From assembly GCA_029851415.1 (NCBI GenBank), contig CM056742.1:112098246-112162245 (forward strand): DNA of 64,000 nucleotides, given 5' to 3'. Below the pieces are notes generated by a model, which was not told the DNA's origin, did not search any database, and was given only the letters and a program-made list of their open reading frames with translations. The position numbers and the translations under genes are program-made. This document shows positions 22,972 to 34,668 of this stretch, one piece after another. Position 1 is the stretch's first letter; every line of letters starts with the position of its first letter. This stretch comes from Eretmocerus hayati. Its lineage: Eukaryota; Arthropoda; Insecta; Hymenoptera; Aphelinidae.

Positions 22972-23353
22972 AGAAGTATGGATGAATTTATCGATTGATG
23001 AGGACTAGGGTGAGGGAATGCCACTCGATTCGCAAAATATTGTCTTTTTATTTTGCAACGTTTCGTCAACTCGTGCGTTGACCTCATCAGGCTTGGGATT
23101 TCTTAAAGTAATGGTTACATGATTGGAAGTAGAGAGGGATAGAGCATTCTCTCTTTGTCAAAGGTGGTCGACAGCGAAAGTGCTCTATCCTTCTCTACCT
23201 CCAATCATGTAACCATTACTTTAAAAAATTCCAAGCCTGATGAGGTCAACGCACGAGTTGACGATACGTTGCAAAGTATAAAGACAATATTTTGCGAAAT
23301 CGAGTGGCATTCCCTCACCCTAGTCCTCATCGATCGATAAATTCATCCATACT
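22972..23353. mobile_element. Inverted pLTR pair of a second Penelope-like family, no coding part
   Basis: Arms 22972-23155 and 23164-23353 are reverse complements. Each contains GCCTGATGAGGTCAACGCAC followed by GAGTTGACGAAACGTTGC (left arm on the minus strand; right arm on the plus strand with GAAA changed to GATA). This CTGATGA - stem - GAAA layout is the hallmark of Penelope-like pLTRs and resembles a hammerhead ribozyme core. The two pLTRs meet almost directly, so this looks like a deeply truncated insertion. Confidence 0.7.
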
Positions 23354-23359
23354 TCTACA

Positions 23360-25262
23360 ACTGCAGAGGACGATCACAAGAAACTTCATTTGAGTGAAAG
23401 AGAAGAACATGTGAGAAAGAGAGAGAGCGCGCGCAAAGCTGCCGTGCCTTATATACGCTGAGTTGGACCGTTTTAACCTCACGCATTTCTTCGAACTTAC
23501 TTATTTCATGCTTTTCGAGGTTCAGAAGGGTCTCAATCCCTCTGAACACGTTATTTTGGTCCTCAACAAGGATATTGGCTAGTCATTTTGCCGCTGACAG
23601 CGTTTAGTGCCAAAATATCTTGCTCACTAATTTCGACCCTCCCCAATTCTTTCGCGTCAAGATTTCAGCCGCGTGAAGACACTCGAAGTCGAACACAATC
23701 GATTGTTGATGTCGACCACGCGGGAAGGTCGACTGCGAGACCGGGTGATATTTTGATGCGGCCGCGTGTGTACTAGACGGCGTAGCGTTCCGTTTTAGCA
23801 GTAGTACTCTTTCAGCTATCTTGATTATAAATGTTATGTATAGAGATAACAGCAGAGATAGAATGCCAATTGATGCCAACCGTGATTGTTGGAGGAATAA
23901 GAGTCACCTATTGTTGTTCTTTTTTTTGTCTGGAGTGGTATAAGAATAATAGTCCAAAGGTCAAGATGTGTGTCATTCTTGCTGTGGTGCAGTGTCAAGA
24001 ATTGATCTTCAAAAATACCTGGAGAATTGATTAGGATTTGATTGTGAGAAAAAATGAGTGCCAGTATCAATCTACATTTCAGCAGTGTATTGACTTTCAG
24101 TTTCCTTAATTCTTCAGACAGACCCAACTGTGGAGCTATAAATTGTGCGTCTCAAAGAAAAGTTTATCACAAACCACTCTAGTTGAAGAAGACTCCAACC
24201 AATGGAATATCCCTTGTGTTTCTTTACGTGTCTCAATAAAAACCTGCTAATGCCCAATACATCAAGAGAGATCGTCTCTCACATTTAGATGTAGTGAGAC
24301 AGGTCAGTCCAATCGACGACTGTCCAAGAACAGTTTTTGTAATATATAAGCACTGATCTCTGGTGCTGCTTTGGTTACTTTTGAATAACATACCTCTATT
24401 GTGTAATACTTCAAATCCAAAAGTCTCAGCTAGACTCTTACTCATATGGTAAACGGATTTTTCTCTCTTGGCGTGTTTCACTCACATCCTTGTCATCTAC
24501 TTTGAGAGCATGATGGCAGAGGTTGATTTCTGATTAGGATTAGGAAGTTGTACAGGCTTCATCTGTTCTATCAAGAGTACTATGGAAGAAGAAAGGCACA
24601 TTTACGCTCTTGGTGGGAATTGGTAAGTTCTAATTGAGAAAATTATTGGTTGAGAAGTCAATCACTAAACAAACTGGAGCCATACATCTAGATCCGGATG
24701 TATCTTGAGGATCATGCTATCACAAATCTAAACAGACATAACATAATGCTATTGAACCTTCATTCCCCTCAGAATGAGTTTGCACGGATTGATCCAACTT
24801 TTTGATGTGTTACGAATTATCAATGCCCTAGATGGAATGTGTATTAGTTTTTCGTTCTTTTAATATTGGGCAACAGATGCAATGTCATCATTCTATATTA
24901 TTCACTTTGATAGTTAGCATCCTTTCTTGCTGAAGAGTTGGCAAACCAACTCATGTGGGGAATTTCCACAATCTAAAAGTTCCTCGTGATCCAAAAATTT
25001 CCTCTTGGGTTAGGAATCTTTGCATCAACTCAAGTCAATTTCATGAACTAATTCCAAGTCTAGAAATACAAAGTTGTACTTCTCCAGATTTTTCTTTGCT
25101 CACGATCAAAAAATATTCACCTTGGAATCAAACACACTAGTGTTCATTAGGAGAATGATTTTTATGGATGAGATACATGGAATTTCCTTGTGTTTTTCCA
25201 CGTGATACTATTCACAGCATGTTTTTCAATCTGAGAATATTCAGTCATTGCCATAGCCAAGT
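23360..25262. other. Unassigned; GC-richer patch near 23.4-23.8 kb
   Basis: From 23400 to 23800 the sequence is richer in CpG and has a GAGAGAGAGCGCGCGC stretch; short frames exist on both strands, for example 64 codons at 23355-23549 on the minus strand, without known domains. It could be interior of the adjacent Penelope-like family, but nothing proves it. From 23900 to 25260 I see nothing identifiable. Confidence 0.35.
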
Positions 25263-25265
25263 GTT

Positions 25266-26040
25266 CAAAAGTCTAACTTGGCGAGTATGGCCATCTTTTC
25301 CCTCTGAAATTTTATCTGGGATCAAAATATGAATGTCAGTTCTTGAGAGTCATCAGATCAGGGAAAACATGTTGAGTAACTATTTGGCAAAATCTCAACG
25401 TGAAACGAATGAAAAGAGAATGAAAAATACTAATTTCAACTCTTGAGAGTCGTGAGATCAAGAAAAGTACGTCGAGTAATTGTTTTGCAGAATCTTAACG
25501 TGAAACGCGTGGATAAGGATTGATAGAATTACAATTTGATTTTTCCGATAATTTTGACTCAACTTGAGTTACTCACCATCTCTACTGATATATTTAAGAA
25601 TTACCATCTATTTAGACCCATGGGAATAAACGTGAAACCAGAAGATTCAATCCAGCATTGATCTCTTTAGTTCAGTCTTCTTCCCATGGGTCTAAATAGA
25701 TGATAATTCTCAATATATCAGTAGAGATGGTGAGTAACTCAAGTTGAGTCAAAGTTACCGGAAAAATCAAATTGTGATTCTATCAATCCTTATCCATGCG
25801 TTTTACGTAAAGATTCTGCAAAACAATTACTCGACATACTTGTCTTGATCTCACGACTCTCAAGAGTTGAAATTAGTATTTTTCATTCTCTTTTCATTCG
25901 TTTCACGTTTAGATTTTGCTGAATAGTTACTCGACATGTTTTCCCTGATCTCATGACTCTCAAGAATTGAAATTCATATTTTGATCCCAGATGAAATTTC
26001 AGAGGGAAAGGATCGCCATACTCGCCAAGTTAGACTTTTG
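25266..26040. mobile_element. Near-perfect palindrome, 775 bp
   Basis: Arms 25266-25625 and 25683-26040 pair almost completely, from CAAAAGTCTAACTTGGCGAG to its inverse at 26040, around a 57-bp loop. Each arm also holds an internal near-direct repeat (ACTCTTGAGAGTCGTGAGATC and a variant about 110 bp away). No ORF. Arms this similar imply a young or gene-converted element. Superfamily and target duplication are not resolved. Confidence 0.85.
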
Positions 26041-26160
26041 GAAAAAGTGAAGTGGGAGGGGGAAGATGAGATCTTCTTTAGAATCTGATAGTGATGAAAG
26101 TGAGGCTAGTGCTTTGAGAGCAGCTTGTGAGGGATCCAAAACAGAAGTACGAGTCAGAAA

Positions 26161-26500
26161 CTGACGAGGGGAGCACCAACCTTGCGGGTCCTGGATCTTG
26201 ATGAAACTTTGGGAATCGTCTTGTTTTGGTGAGAAATGGAGGTACCCGAAAGGGTTTCGTCCAATGGGGCTCCTATCCTGAGATACAGCCATGGAGGTTA
26301 GCATTGTCAGTATATCTATATATGTGTCATTTCAACATGGGCCTATATGAACAATGCTAATCTCCATAATTGTATCTTGGGATAGGGGGCCCATTGGACG
26401 AAACCCTTCTGGGTACCTTCATTTCTCACCAAACCAATATGATTCCCAAATTTTTGTCAAGACCCAGGACCCGCCAGGTTGGTGCTCCCCTTGTGAGTGG
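26161..26500. mobile_element. Foldback, about 340 bp
   Basis: GGGGAGCACCAACCTTGCGG near 26169 is mirrored by CCGCCAGGTTGGTGCTCCCC near 26490. The arms of about 145 bp include CCATTGGACGAAACCCTT and surround a centre near 26330. It lies 120 bp from the previous palindrome; no coding content. Confidence 0.8.
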
Positions 26501-27260
26501 TTGAATAAGAAAACACTGAGAGAATATCAGTGGATAAGATGCAGGTCATTTTCATGAGCCAGAATCTGATCCGAAGACTTTTTCCATGAAACCTCCTGAA
26601 CCTTGAATGTCTGATTACGTAAAACATGACCAGCAGCAGCAGCATGTCGCAAGAATCATAGAAAGCACAATACTTATTTCTTAGGAGTTTTTGGTCACAA
26701 ATCATGAGTGATCTTGACTCCTCATCATATCATCACAACATTAGAAAAGGTAGATCACGCGACAAAAGGCCCGATAAAACCCTTGATCAGTTATCCCATC
26801 ACCTCCTATAACGAGCTACTTGAATGATTTCCTCAATTTATAATTGGAAATTCTAATCTGTTTATTTGAGAATGACTGAGCTAACATAACGACAGCTCGC
26901 GCGTTGAGGAATCGCAGAGTCACGAATCAACGCGGTGGAACGCGGGAATCTCTAGTATCCAAACGTCCACACCTACTCTATAGAGTGATATTTGAAATCG
27001 ACTTGCAAGGACATAATTAGAATGACCCAGCTGAGACTGAATTCATATCTCATCGATGTAGTCCTGAAGACTCTATCATCCAATTCACTCATTTCTGACT
27101 CTCAGCGCAGAAAATCTGACCAATTAAATTTGATACTCAATTGTTCGATGTTATGCCATCGACAAAAATGCCGAAATCATCAGGCGCGCGCTAAACTTGC
27201 TGTGTTCGTATATAAAATTACGCGCCACTCCAATGGCCACGTCCACAGCATGCGATTGTC
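26501..27260. other. Unassigned
   Basis: No recognised gene or repeat. A 127-codon plus frame (26992-27375) has no domain and runs into the next inverted repeat. Confidence 0.35.
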
Positions 27261-27459
27261 GCGTCGCACAGTGGGGGGAAAAAATTGCAAGTTGGCCAAT
27301 CATGCTTTCCCACCAAACAGGCGATATCGAGACTTTGCAAAAGGTCAAATTATAGGTTTTTCATGCAGAAAATGAATCCGTTTCCCTCGAGGGTCACCCA
27401 GAACTCGTACGGTGGTGTCATTCATCAAAACGCGAGAATCAGCTAAAAAACACAGATTA

Positions 27460-28290
27460 GCGGTTTAACTCAAAGGGAAAGATGCAGTTTGAGGCATTTT
27501 TCATGAAGAACAAAGTTGTTGCACTTTTTGAGACACATTTTTTGGTTGTCTGGGTTTTTCAAAAAACCTTGTTTTTTGATATATTTTTTTTTGGTTTTTA
27601 GGGTCTTTTTTGGGAAAATTTTGAAATCTTGATCACGGCAATCGAAAGAGTATAAAATTTCAGTTCAAAGTGTGTGGTTTGGAAATTTTAAATGAATTGA
27701 TGCTATGAGCTTCGCAACAGTCAAACAGAGAGGTAGCCCGAAAATTGCACAAGAGCGTTGAAAAACTTCCTGAAACTCAAAGGGAAAGCAATTTGAGGCA
27801 TTTTTCATGAGGAGTGAAGTTGTTGCATTTTGCAAGTCACAGTCTTTCGGTTGCCTGGGTTTTCCAAAAGACCACTTTTTTTGTTTTTTTGGTACTTGGG
27901 GTCTTTTCTGGGAAAATTTTGGAATTCTGATTGCGGCATTCGAAAGAACACAAAATTCCACGTCGAAAATGTGGTTTGAAAAATATGAATGGATTGATGC
28001 TATGAGCTACACAACAGTCAAACAGAGAGGTAGCCCGAATATTGCACAAGAGCGTTGAAAAAAACCCTGAAACTTAGAGGGAAAGCAATTTGAGGCAATT
28101 TCCATCAGGAACGAAGTTGTTGCATTCTTTGAGACACATTTTTGGGTTGCCTGGGTTTTTAAAAAAACCACATTTTTGATGTTTTTTTAATTGTTTCTGG
28201 GGCCTTCTCTGGGGAAATTTTGAAGTTCTGGCCGCGTCAATCGAAAGAACACAAAATTGTACGCCTAAGTATGTATAAATATGATGGTAC
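27460..28290 (+). repeat. Tandem ~305-bp repeat, about 2.7 copies
   Basis: The block AAAGGGAAAGCAATTTGAGG recurs at about 27470, 27779 and 28077, each followed by CATTTTTCATGA, a T-rich stretch, and GGGAAAATTTTG. The inverted counterpart is at 29195-29645. Several mirror-symmetric phrases (AGTCAAACAGAGAGGTAGCC) are shared by all copies. Confidence 0.8.
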
Positions 28291-28572
28291 AACTTAACTC
28301 AGAGCAGTCGATCCATTCATACATACAATTACTCTCCTAGTCAAAGTTCCTCGTTAATTACTATGTACAATCTATCACTCCCAATACATGATCTACAAGT
28401 GAAATATCTGTTGGTCAATCACATCCTAGAGATCGTGTATAAGAATCATAATCCAAAATATGTATGTTGACAGTCTTCAAAAGATCGAATCTTAGAGCTA
28501 GCCAAGAGATCATTATTATTTACAATACAATAAGTCCACGAGTCCACCATATCACCTCAAGGACAGACAGCA

Positions 28573-29170
28573 TGCAAACATTTCAGGCAGGAATTTCACA
28601 GGAACATTTGAGGAGAATTCCCCTCCACATTTGAATGAAAAATGTCAATTAACCCCCAAAGAACCTCGCATAATAATGATATTTCATCGTCATATTGCAC
28701 AATATAGATATCTTGCTGAAAAGCTCCCGGAAACATTTTATGGAATATTACCGAAAATTTTCCGGATACACTCCTTATAAGATTTCCGAAAGTTTTCTGA
28801 AATATTACAGTGCAATATACCATCGATGAGGCTTTGGAATATCTCTGAATTAATCACTAACTATATCGCAGCAATCTGAAGCGAAAGATTTCTGAGAAAT
28901 CACTGGAAGCTTTCTCAAATATTTCTGAAAGGTTCCTGATAGCTTCCGGAAATATTCCTCTCAACTGTTCCTGCATTATTTTGCCGCTTATCTGTCAGCA
29001 ATCGTGATCCGGAGACACTCTCGTAGTTTTCCTGGAAGAATGCTAGAAAATTTCAGAGTGTTATCCCAAACGTGTGACCCGTAAATATCCCATTAGTATG
29101 TCACTGACAATTCTTCCGCTAACTCTTGCTCACAATTCCTGGAAAATTTCCAAGAGCTCCTCGACAAATG
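28573..29170. repeat. Degenerate short-motif repeat region
   Basis: Many variants of a TTTCCGGAAA / TTTCTGAAA motif recur every 20-40 bp, in both senses, giving a worn minisatellite in the centre of the 2.6-kb element. No ORF. Confidence 0.5.
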
Positions 29171-29827
29171 CCAGTGTCACATTTTGAAAGGACGAATCCT
29201 CCCAGAAAAGGCCTCGAGAACCACAAAAACCTCAAAAAATGTGGTTTCTTGAGAAACCCAGGCGACCAAAGAATGTGTGTTGAAAAATACAACTCTTTTC
29301 CTCATGAAGAATGCCTCAAATTGTTTTCCCTCTGAGTTCCAGGGGTTTTTCAACACTCCTGTGCAATTTTCGGGCTACGTCTCCGTTTGACTGTTGTGTA
29401 GCACATAGCATCAATCCAATAAAATTTCCAAACCACATATTTCGGCGTAAAATTTTGTGCTCTTCAGATTGCCGCAATCAGAATTCCAAAATTCCCCCGG
29501 AAAAGGCCCCAAAAACCTAAAAAAAAAACAACATGAAAAAATGTGGTCTTTTGAAAAACCCAGGCAACCAAAAAGTGTGTCTTGAAAAATGCAACAACTT
29601 CGTCCCTCATGAAAAACGCCTCAAATTGCTTTCTCTTTAAGTTTAATCGCGAATACTGTGTTTTTAGTTGATTTTTGCGTTTTGACGGATGTCATCACCG
29701 TACGAGTTCTGGGTGACCCTCGAGGGAAACGAATTCATTTTCTGCATGAGAAAACCTGTAATTTGACCTTTTGCAAAGTCTCGATGTCGCCTGTTTGGTG
29801 GGGAAGCATGATTGGCCAACTTGCAAT

Positions 29828-29845
29828 CCCCCCCCCCCCCCCCCC
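29828..29845. repeat. Poly-C run (18)
   Basis: Eighteen consecutive C. The mirror position in the opposite arm (about 27271) has only six G followed by six A, so the run has expanded or the assembly is uncertain here. Confidence 0.85.
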
Positions 29846-29864
29846 ACTGTGCGTCGGCCGTTGC

Positions 29865-30566
29865 AGCTCCGTGAAGTTGGCCCGCCACTTTGAGATTAAT
29901 GTACCGAAAAATCAAGCAAAAAATCCTCTATCCAATGGTATAACTCTTTTAATTTGAGTAATTTGAGTATTTGAGGAATTAATTTTCAAAGTCTGAAAAA
30001 TTACCCCCCACCAAAACATAGAAAATGCTCATCACTCCTCGAATATACACATCATAGGAAACTACGTAGGCTTAAATTGAAGCTCTTAATTTGAGTATTT
30101 CGATTCCAGCATCCAAACATATCATTATTGACGCAAAATTATTTAAACAGGCAGGGAGAAGTCCCATGTATAAGGTATATGGTGGCGCCGACTGTGGCGG
30201 GAGGGGCAGCAAAGTGGGGAGTGTGCATACCTCCCATGTTGGCGCCTGCCTATGCCTTATACATGGGAACTTCTCCCTGTCTATTTAAACAATTTTGCGT
30301 TAATAATGATAGATTTGGATGCTGGAATCGAAATACTCAAATTAAGAGCTTTAAATTAAGCCTACGCAGCTTCCCCTAATGTGTATATTCGAGGAGTGAT
30401 GAGCATTTTCTATGTTTTGGTGGGGGGTAATTTTTCAGACTTTGAAAATTAATTCCTCAAATACTCAAATTACTCAAATTAAAAGAGTTATACCATTGGA
30501 TAGAGGATTTTTTGCTTGATTTTTCGGTACATTAATCTCAAAGTGGCGGGCCAACTTCACGGAGCT
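29865..30566. mobile_element. 702-bp long-TIR element with 9-bp TSD (Mutator-like)
   Basis: Inverted arms of about 310-330 bp start AGCTCCGTGAAGTTGGCCCG and end with the exact inverse at 30566. The nine bases GGCCGTTGC occur on both sides (29856-29864 and 30567-30575). Long TIRs plus a 9-bp duplication are the signature of Mutator-like elements. The centre has GGCGCC twice (near 30185 and 30243) and CCCATGTATAAGG paired with CCTTATACATGGG. Non-autonomous. Confidence 0.8.
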
Positions 30567-30575
30567 GGCCGTTGC

Positions 30576-31392
30576 AGGATTACGCTGAGTTTTGTAGGGA
30601 GGTTCGCTCCTCCCATAGGAATTTTGCTAAACTTGGATGACGTTTTACTGGAGTGAACTGCACTCGCGATCACTATTCACACTTGGCTGTTCATTCTGAC
30701 TCAAAATCATTCACAAAGTGTCATGAATGAACGCCAGAGGGTACGAGCTCTCCAGCTGATCTTCACTTCTCAACTCTTTTATCTCTAATGATTTTGTGCG
30801 GCTCGATCGCCAGTCTGATCGTACTATATCTGTCTTCTTCTCTCTCTCTCTCTCCACTCTCCCACTGGCTCGCATGTGTGTATGTACGTACGTGAGTGTA
30901 GTTGTGTATGTATGTGGCAGCTGGTGCCTAGATCTCTCTCCTCCCCCCCCCCCCCCACCCAACAGAACGGAGCTCAGGTGATTGTTTTACATTTCATAGA
31001 AATCAAAATGACATTTCGAATGTGGGATTATATTAAAAAGTGTAAATTCATCATTCAACATTCATCATTCTTAGAAACTATTGCGTTCCGTAAAGTAAAT
31101 AGATCAATTTTCACATTAGATTGTTATCGAAAAATCTAGTTCACATGATGATAAGAATTCCAAAATTCCATTCCAAGACTAATCAGGTTCTTATCTATGG
31201 AGATTAGAGATTCCTTAATGAATCTACATTTCCTTAATCTAATTTATATACAGGTATTTCCATATTTTTTCATCAAGAAATGTTGTTTGAGCTTGAATGC
31301 TCAATGTTGACTCAATCAGTGATTTAGCACATCAATTTTGCCTGCTCCATATTACAAAATTGGAATGTTCCGACCATCCGGGAAGCATGCCC
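30576..31392. other. Simple-sequence-rich, no gene
   Basis: Holds a (TC)n run near 30838-30856, GT/GTAT-rich sequence at 30870-30920 and a C run near 30942-30956. No domain-bearing frame was found. Confidence 0.5.
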
Positions 31393-31396
31393 TTAA

Positions 31397-31882
31397 GGAG
31401 GCACCAGCGCCCAAACTTTTAAAGTCATTTCGATTTTGAAAAATTATGGCACATACTCCGCGATGCAAGGAATCTATTGCAGTTTCGAAATATGCGGGTT
31501 GCCGACCTTATTTTTGAAAAAAAAATTCTCAAAGTATTGAAATTTAACACGGCGTCTTATGGGTGATGACCACGAAATGAGTCATATCTTAAAATACCGC
31601 AACGAGCAACTGTCCAAGCATGCATCATTTATAGACGAATGGATTGTCATTGAGAAACATGCATGTTGCCGACGTGTAAAAGGCAGGAAAACATTCGAAA
31701 GGATCAAATCTGTCGAAAAACAGGTGTGCAGCGGCTGCTCGACTGCTGGCACGCTTGCGCGAGCGCGAGCTTGGGTTGTGCATGTGTGTCGGTGATCGAG
31801 CGCGTCTCGTAGCCTGGCGCTTGAGTTGGTAGGCGCGGGGCCCCCGAATGCTCGTGATACGTTACCCAACGCTGGTGCCTCC
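31397..31882 (+). mobile_element. TTAA-flanked MITE, family A, copy 1
   Basis: Ends GGAGGCACCAGCG and its inverse CGCTGGTGCCTCC; flanks TTAA (31393-31396) and worn CTAA (31883-31886). Length 486 bp with no coding domain. A second copy lies inverted at 39496-39991. TTAA target and short TIR point to a piggyBac-type non-autonomous element. Confidence 0.85.
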
Positions 31883-31886
31883 CTAA

Positions 31887-32565
31887 GGGAATGAACATCC
31901 TCCAGCGGGAAGAAGCCATTCTGGTGGTCCGACCGCTCTTCCCATCAGAGGTACTATACTTTTGGAGAGGGAATGTTCAAAGATTGCACTAAGTGTGCTT
32001 CTTGAGATGAAGTGTCCAAAATTAGGCTTTTTGACAAATCATGGTTACATTAAGACAAGTTGCGTTGACTAAGATTACTCAAAATCGAATCGATTTTTGG
32101 AGGAAGCGACTTGATTCACTTATGACAAAGCATTTGGCAAATTGTATACGTTACAGTTTTAATGAACAATTGAGTTTATCCGATAAACTTCCAATCTTTC
32201 TTACAATTTCGTCAATTTTCATGTTATCGAGGCGTTTCTCAGCATAGGTTTGATCACAGTTGCGAGAATGCAGGCGTTCTTCGCAATTTACATCAATATC
32301 GCTATTAGCAAATGTTACTTTCTTCCTATCACAAGTTTTTACTGTATTAGCTGGTTCATGAGAATGAGTTACACTCCCGGTCAAAAGTCTCAATACACCT
32401 GGAAATCAAACTGATGATCTTCAGAGCTGGATATCTCAGAACCTATTGGTCGTAGAGAGCTCTGCGTGGTCGCATTTTGTAGCTCATGCTGGGCACTTTC
32501 AAATCTATTTTATGTATTTCCCATCCCGCGTGTTGTACCAGAGACACACGAGTCAGAAAAACTAC
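31887..32565. other. Mostly unassigned; Tc1-like terminus at about 32368
   Basis: CACTCCCGGTCAAAAGTCTC at 32371 followed by ATCTCAGAACCTATTGG looks like one end of a Tc1/mariner-type element related to the foldback at 11444-12225. Its partner end is not found. An 80-codon minus frame at 32151-32393 has no known domain. Confidence 0.4.
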
Positions 32566-34232
32566 TACAAATCGAGGATCAAATCTCACTTCAAAATACA
32601 GAATCCGGTTATAACAAACTTGGTTATAACGAACATCCAGCTATAACGAACAAATTTCGAGGATTTGTTTGGCTGCCATGCTGAACCTATGAAATTAGCT
32701 CCGGCTATAACGAACCACTTATAACGAGCACTCCGGCTATAACGAATGAAAATTTCGTGCAATATCGGGTACGAGCTCCGCTTATAGCGAAGATTATAAA
32801 TTTGAACAAGAAGCCGATGATTATACTTCCTTGGTCGCGATTCAAAACGGAATACAAAGCTCAAGCGGCGAACTAGTGTAAATCTGGTGACCGCCATGAG
32901 CGCCGATAGAAGGAAATCATTCGCAATAAGTGATCTAAATTGACATTATTAGAGGTTTGGAGAGGGTACAGAAATATGCAGAACTTAGACAATTTGTCAC
33001 GTGAGTGCTTCGACGATCTCATTTATCTGGAAGATTGAAAACCAGATTTTCGAGACTGTTGAAGCAGGCAGCTACTCTGTAAAGAAACTGCGTTTGTGTG
33101 ATGAGCAAGACTTGGACAAAGCTCGATTGTAATGGTTTGCATTGCAGAGAGCTCAAAATACGCCAATGAATAGTCCATTGTCGAAGGTGCAAGCTGAAAA
33201 ATTTGCAAGTGACATAATGAGTATTCACTCGTTTGGGTGCGGTAATAGTTGGAACAACTGATTTAAAATCAGTCACGATATAGTTCTTTTTTTCTGATTG
33301 CTATTCGAAGCTGATGGAGGATATGATAAAGAACAACAGCTTCGAGAGTAGGAAGCGAAATCATTTCATGGTTTTTCATGTTCAATGCATCCAACGACTT
33401 TTTTTACGTGTATTCCAAAAGTAGAATTCGAAGCTGACTCATTGAAGTTTGAGTGGATTGGTTCTTATGCATCGTTTTCTTCATGCCCGACGATATAAAG
33501 AAACATGGGAAAGACCAGCAGGACTGATGATTTTAGAAGTTATCACCATTTTGAGCAAACTTCGGATATAAAGAGATCCGGTTGTAACGAACATTTTTCG
33601 ATGGTCTCTGGGAGTTCGTTATAACCGGATTCTACTGTAGTCAAAACACAAACGACATTCTATCCTAGAATTTTGCAAATTTTTCGAATACTTCTCGATA
33701 ATTCGACTCCGGGCCTGCGAACTGCTTCGAACGGCTCCATAATGGGGACAATTTGTTCGTGACACGCCAAAGAATAAAATTTTACCATCGGCGGAGTGAT
33801 AAATTTCGTGAGCCGCCTCCCGCGCGATGATTTGTGGACGATTTCTCCGTTGCAAAATAAGAGATGTCCTTACGGTGGCCACTGGCTCTCGAACACTGTG
33901 TAACATGCGGGTCCAAAATTTTTCTTACAGTCACTTCTTACCGTGAGAAGGTGTTGTGCATTCGGAAAAAACTATCCGTTTCGATTTATGCCCTTGAGAT
34001 GAGTCTTCATACCAAATGTCCTTACCATGGCAAAAATATATTGAAAACTGCTCATATCTTTCACTTAGATTGACAAACGTTTATGCCCGTCTGGGAATTG
34101 TTTTTGGATCTCAGATTGAATGGGAAAACACCTCGAAAAACACCTATGAGCAGTCAAACTGCAGCTATTAGTTAATTTTTGGGCCAAATCCCGACCTTCG
34201 CCACTTTTGGCCTCGCCTAAGTTATCTCATAA
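32566..34232 (+). repeat. Dispersed repeat R, copy 1 (interrupted)
   Basis: Segments 32566-32598 and 33638-34232 match 45632-46271 collinearly (for example GACATTCT, TTTTGCAAATTTTTCG, CGTCTGGGAATTG, GTTATCTCATAAT), at roughly three quarters identity by eye. The gap is exactly the pogo-type element. The family is unclassified; it has no ORF and no visible terminal repeats. Confidence 0.8.
32599..33637 (+). mobile_element. pogo/Tigger-type element, internally degenerate
   Basis: TIR-like ends (left CAGAATCCGGTTATAACAAA; right inverse CAGTAGAATCCGGTTATAAC) with TA on both sides (32597-32598, 33638-33639). The left end carries extra copies of the GGTTATAACGAAC motif. Plus-strand remnants begin with ATG at 32896 (MSADRRKSFAISD), then VQKYAELRQFV, KLRLCDEQDLDKA, MNSPLSKVQAEKFAS and IHSFGCGNSW: the HTH_psq and CENP-B-type DNA-binding domains of pogo/Tigger transposase. 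Stops and shifts break it, and the DDE catalytic domain is missing. Confidence 0.85.
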
Positions 34233-34660
34233 TTACCCGTATATAGACATCTTCGAGTGGCTTGTGGAAACTGATATTTTGAAAAAAAACATGAAAGAAA
34301 TGTACTGAAGATCAATCTCAAGGACGATTCCAATTTATTTGCAGTAGCATAGTAGTATGAAATGTGTGAAATAGTTCCTACATACATTCTACACAAAAGT
34401 AGGCTCTTTAAGAGTGAGAGATGTAAAAGTACAACACATTCCTTCATCCTACTTCTTTCCAAATTCAGAGAAAAACCATCAAAACGGTCAGGAAAAAAAA
34501 AACGGGAATTGTGAGGGATTTTTTCCAGGGGCTCGAGGTAGACACCCTGTTTCATCACCCAAAGGTGAAACCCAAAGCCGCACTTGCAAATGCCCAACCA
34601 TATTCAAGTTATAGCCTATGACTTTAGCATTGCCCATATGGGCTTATGTTCAAGGAAGAT
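34233..34660. other. Unassigned, with one arm of a short inverted repeat
   Basis: GCACTTGCAAATGCCCAACC near 34580 is mirrored by GGTTCGGCATTTGCAAGTGC near 35700, across the hAT-type element, so the latter inserted into the loop of an older inverted repeat (about 34535-34620 and 35680-35790). A 126-codon minus frame at 34217-34597 has no recognisable domain. Confidence 0.5.
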
Positions 34661-34668
34661 GTATTTAC

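Larger units (their letters stand above)
27261..29857. mobile_element. 2.6-kb inverted-repeat element with internal tandem repeats
   Basis: CGTCGCACAGTGGGGGG at the left and CCCCACTGTGCGTCGG at the right begin inverted arms of about 200 bp (27261-27460; 29640-29857), sharing CGAGACTTTGCAAAAGGTCA and CTCGAGGGAAACGAATTC-type blocks. Inside each arm follow copies of the ~305-bp repeat (2.7 copies on the left, 1.5 inverted on the right), then a central region. No transposase seen. The G6 run of the left arm corresponds to a C18 run in the right arm. Confidence 0.7.

Noticed and set aside
34217..34597. 126-codon minus-strand frame
   Set aside because: No domain, partly within an inverted repeat arm; likely chance.
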